Origin: Candidatus Heimdallarchaeota archaeon
Lineage (GTDB): Archaea; Asgardarchaeota; Heimdallarchaeia; Heimdallarchaeales; Kariarchaeaceae
Direction: 5' to 3'
Assembly (NCBI GenBank): GCA_015522385.1
Contig: WAMJ01000170.1
Coordinates: 1 to 7,603 of the forward strand
DNA length: 7,603 nucleotides
Notes under the pieces: generated by a model
What the model was told of the DNA's origin: nothing
Databases searched by the model: none
Seen by the model: only the letters and a program-made list of their open reading frames with translations
Program-made: the position numbers and the translations under genes
Shown: positions 6,266-7,603 of the stretch, one piece after another
How the letters are laid out: every line of letters begins with the position of its first letter
Position numbering within the stretch: the first letter of the stretch is position 1

Positions 6266-7060
6266 ATGGAGAAGCCGAAATATTTCGACAGTTGGAAGGG
6301 TAAAGTTGCCCTTGCAGTTGTTGAGGGAGCAAGGACATGGGACGAGATCCGAGAACACAGCGGCCTAAGCCCAAGATCACTAAATAAAGTACTCGCAGAG
6401 ATGCAGAGCAATGAGATACTCACCAAGTTAGAGGACAGAAGCTACAGACTACAGTACGAGCTGTACAAGAGTTACCAGTCATACCTAAAGACTAACTCAC
6501 CCACATTAGATACAAAAATAACTCCAGAAGATCGGGAGGAAATAATCGCAGCGGTAGGGCGGTGGTTAGATGACTACACAGATGCCTCGAACTCATGGAG
6601 AGAGAGTAATCACGTTTTCGTCAGCAGGGATGAATGTGCCAACTTATCCTTGTTCCTCGTGAGGAAAGCACGAAAAGAAATCCTGATCGTCAATCCATTC
6701 GTCGGAGAACTCAGCATCACTGACAGGCTCAAAGAAAAAGCCAAGGAGATCAACGTCAGGCTCATAACCCAAGACCCCATGAGACATTACAACAAACAGA
6801 AGGATCTGAAACTGAAAGAGAAGAACTATCTTATGGGAATGGTAAAGGATAACTTCAACCTCTACTTCAACTCAAGAGTACACACCAAAATTATAATTGT
6901 AGACCGCTCAGTCGTTGTTGTGGGATCCCAAAATTTCACAAATGCATCAACCTCTGGTAAGTCCATCGAGTCTGCTATTGTTACCTGCCAAGAAGAAGTC
7001 GTAGACGATACCAACGGATTCTGGAATTGGTTACTTGAGGAGAGTGACCAAGTCAGATAG
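6266..7060 (+). CDS. Winged-helix plus phospholipase D-like (HKD) domain protein
   Basis: A 264-residue cytoplasmic protein. Residues about 10-60 look like a winged helix-turn-helix (VALAVVEGARTWDEIREHSG, then SPRSLNKVLAEMQ, then a wing with ILTKLEDRSYRL), the layout of TrmB/ArsR-type DNA-binding domains. Residues about 112-258 form a phospholipase D-fold domain. EILIVNPFV is an early strand, and HTKIIIVD with GSQNFTNAS gives a complete HxK-x4-D-x6-GSxN motif (H206, K208, D213, G220, S221, N223). Only one HKD motif is present, so the active site would need a dimer, as in bacterial Nuc and the BfiI restriction nuclease. A DNA-binding domain fused to this fold suggests a nuclease acting on DNA or a ligand-responsive regulator more than a lipase. 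The start is fixed by its TATA box. No methylase or other defence partner adjoins it. Confidence 0.88.
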   Translation: MEKPKYFDSWKGKVALAVVEGARTWDEIREHSGLSPRSLNKVLAEMQSNEILTKLEDRSYRLQYELYKSYQSYLKTNSPTLDTKITPEDREEIIAAVGRWLDDYTDASNSWRESNHVFVSRDECANLSLFLVRKARKEILIVNPFVGELSITDRLKEKAKEINVRLITQDPMRHYNKQKDLKLKEKNYLMGMVKDNFNLYFNSRVHTKIIIVDRSVVVVGSQNFTNASTSGKSIESAIVTCQEEVVDDTNGFWNWLLEESDQVR

Positions 7061-7090
7061 TGGTCATTCAGGTCGCTAGCTATCCTTGAG

Positions 7091-7129
7091 CTGAAGAGAT
7101 AGTGTATTCATCAGAAGGATATCTCTCAG
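7091..7129 (+). terminator. Hairpin downstream of the PLD gene
   Basis: CTGAAGAGATA (7091-7101) pairs with TATCTCTCAG (7120-7129), giving 7 bp plus 3 bp separated by one bulged A, with an 18-base loop. It begins 30 bases after the stop codon at 7060. No T-run follows directly, so it may protect or fold the mRNA end without acting as a terminator. Confidence 0.35.
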
Positions 7130-7200
7130 AGGATCGATTACTTAAGATTTCACCGACAATACGATGAAAGTGTGTACTGGTTGATCATACCATAATAGTA
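7130..7200 (-). pseudogene. Probable 5' remnant of a longin-like gene paralogue
   Basis: Read on the minus strand from 7191, GGTATGATCAACCAGTACAC matches the start of the longin-like gene (GGAATGGTCAATCAGTACAC, minus strand from 2162) at 17 of 20 bases. It encodes MINQYT against MVNQYT, then TLSSYCR before a TGA after 12 codons. After a frame change ILSNRS follows, loosely recalling VLSLSR in the intact protein, and then the resemblance stops. No TATA box stands at the expected distance, unlike the intact genes here. This looks like a decayed or truncated copy next to a tRNA gene; the matched part is short, so chance cannot be excluded. Confidence 0.4.
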
Positions 7201-7219
7201 AGATACTAGAAACAGTGGT

Positions 7220-7411
7220 ATGCCCAAAATTTTTCGTGAATCAGATGTTATAGCCAATATGGAAATAATGGCCATTAATGGTGTGCTCACATCCCTGTTT
7301 ACATTCAGTGAACTAATCCTAAATCCACATCCCGTATCCACCCTCAGGTACCTACAACATATTATTATGGATTGGGTACTCACGTTGGACAAAACACCTG
7401 AACCCACTTGA
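7220..7411 (+). CDS. Doubtful small ORF, 63 residues
   Basis: An ATG-started frame of 63 codons with no recognisable domain. It has a mildly hydrophobic centre (IMAINGVLTSLFTFSELIL) that could be a single membrane-associated helix. A weak TATA-like ATAATAGT starts 28 bases before the ATG, the spacing seen for the leaderless genes. Against it, the sequence has no clear coding signature and the region also holds a gene remnant and an equally open frame on the other strand. It is listed only because it may be expressed. Confidence 0.2.
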   Translation: MPKIFRESDVIANMEIMAINGVLTSLFTFSELILNPHPVSTLRYLQHIIMDWVLTLDKTPEPT

Positions 7412-7456
7412 GAACCCGTACTGCAAAACAAAGTACAGACTATGAAAGTGCCGTTA

Positions 7457-7553
7457 TGGACGAGCTGGGATTTGAACCCAGGGCCTCTTCCATCTTGGTG
7501 TTCCAGATGGAATATCGCCAAGGAAGCGATCTACCGGTCTGATCTACTCGCCC
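7457..7553 (-). tRNA. tRNA-Ala(GGC) with a 23-base intron
   Basis: The minus strand from 7553 folds into a full cloverleaf. The acceptor stem is GGGCGAG/CTCGTCC with A as discriminator and no encoded CCA. The D-stem is GATC/GATC, the anticodon stem CTTCC/GGAAG, and the T-arm CTGGG-TTCAAAT-CCCAG. The third acceptor pair is G-U, the main alanine identity element, and the anticodon read in the loop is GGC. The anticodon loop is 30 bases because of an intron; the spliced length is 74. Exon 1 is 7516-7553 and exon 2 is 7457-7492. U at position 38 is unusual. A weak TATA-like GAATTGTA (minus, 7581-7588) lies upstream. Downstream, a small GTACT/AGTAC dyad with a T-rich loop (7418-7436) may help to end transcription. 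Confidence 0.93.
7493..7515 (-). other. tRNA intron with canonical bulge-helix-bulge motif
   Basis: In the pre-tRNA, TTGG pairs with CCAA to make the 4-bp central helix, flanked by 3-base bulges CGA and GAT on opposite strands. This is the symmetric motif cut by the archaeal tRNA splicing endonuclease after the second base of each bulge. TTCC/GGAA with an ATCT loop forms the inner hairpin. Cutting there removes exactly 23 bases and leaves the junction between positions 37 and 38, the standard intron site. Confidence 0.88.
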
Positions 7554-7603
7554 GATTTTGTTCCTGCTTCAGAGAGCTGGTACAATTCTTCAGTGTTCAG
7601 TCC

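Noticed and set aside
4132..7060. NYN and PLD nucleases considered together as a toxin-antitoxin or anti-phage operon
   Set aside because: They are on opposite strands with separate promoters and an unrelated secreted-protein gene between them, and no antitoxin, methylase or sensor gene is visible.
7150..7521. Open minus-strand frame of 123 codons
   Set aside because: Its start lies inside the tRNA-Ala gene and it has no domain-like pattern. Only its last codons are of interest, and they are explained by the gene remnant.

Overview
This window looks like chromosomal DNA of an archaeon. The evidence is: TATA-like boxes about 28-30 bases upstream of the start codons of four protein genes, which implies leaderless mRNAs; an alanine tRNA without encoded CCA, interrupted at position 37/38 by a bulge-helix-bulge intron; a longin/roadblock-like protein; and two exported proteins with a C-terminal hydrophobic segment plus basic tail. 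The lineage cannot be fixed from sequence alone. Longin/roadblock-like proteins are abundant in Asgard archaea, so an Asgard lineage such as Thorarchaeota is one possibility; Thermoplasmatota is another.

Layout. 1-1140 (+) is the 3' part of a propionyl-CoA/methylmalonyl-CoA carboxyltransferase beta subunit gene, cut by the window edge. It converges with a minus-strand gene (1266-2165) for a protein of two related longin/roadblock-like halves. Upstream of that, also on minus, is a cysteine-free, sequon-rich, probably cell-surface protein (2281-3492) that ends at a hairpin plus T7 terminator. A gene-poor AT-rich stretch of about 640 bases follows (3493-4131). It holds the surface-protein promoter, a nested pair of inverted repeats and a 12-bp tandem repeat. 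The repeat abuts a minus-strand gene (4132-4626) for a zinc-finger plus NYN/PIN-like nuclease. A divergent intergenic region with a perfect 14-bp palindrome separates it from a plus-strand secreted protein (4927-6042) that resembles a family I know mainly from actinobacteria. Next is a winged-helix plus phospholipase-D-fold protein (6266-7060). The right end holds a probable remnant of a second gene starting like the longin-like gene (near 7173-7191, minus), a doubtful small ORF, and the intron-containing tRNA-Ala(GGC) gene (7457-7553, minus).

The genes do not form one obvious operon: most have their own TATA box and orientations alternate. The left end is housekeeping metabolism. The rest is an accessory-looking mix of surface proteins, two candidate nucleases and a gene fragment next to a tRNA. 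The most notable points are the bacterial-like secreted protein with an archaeal-style membrane tail, the internal duplication of the longin-like protein and its truncated copy 5 kb away, and the 12-bp repeat that places four in-frame TGA codons at the end of the nuclease gene. No complete new multi-gene system can be demonstrated from this window.
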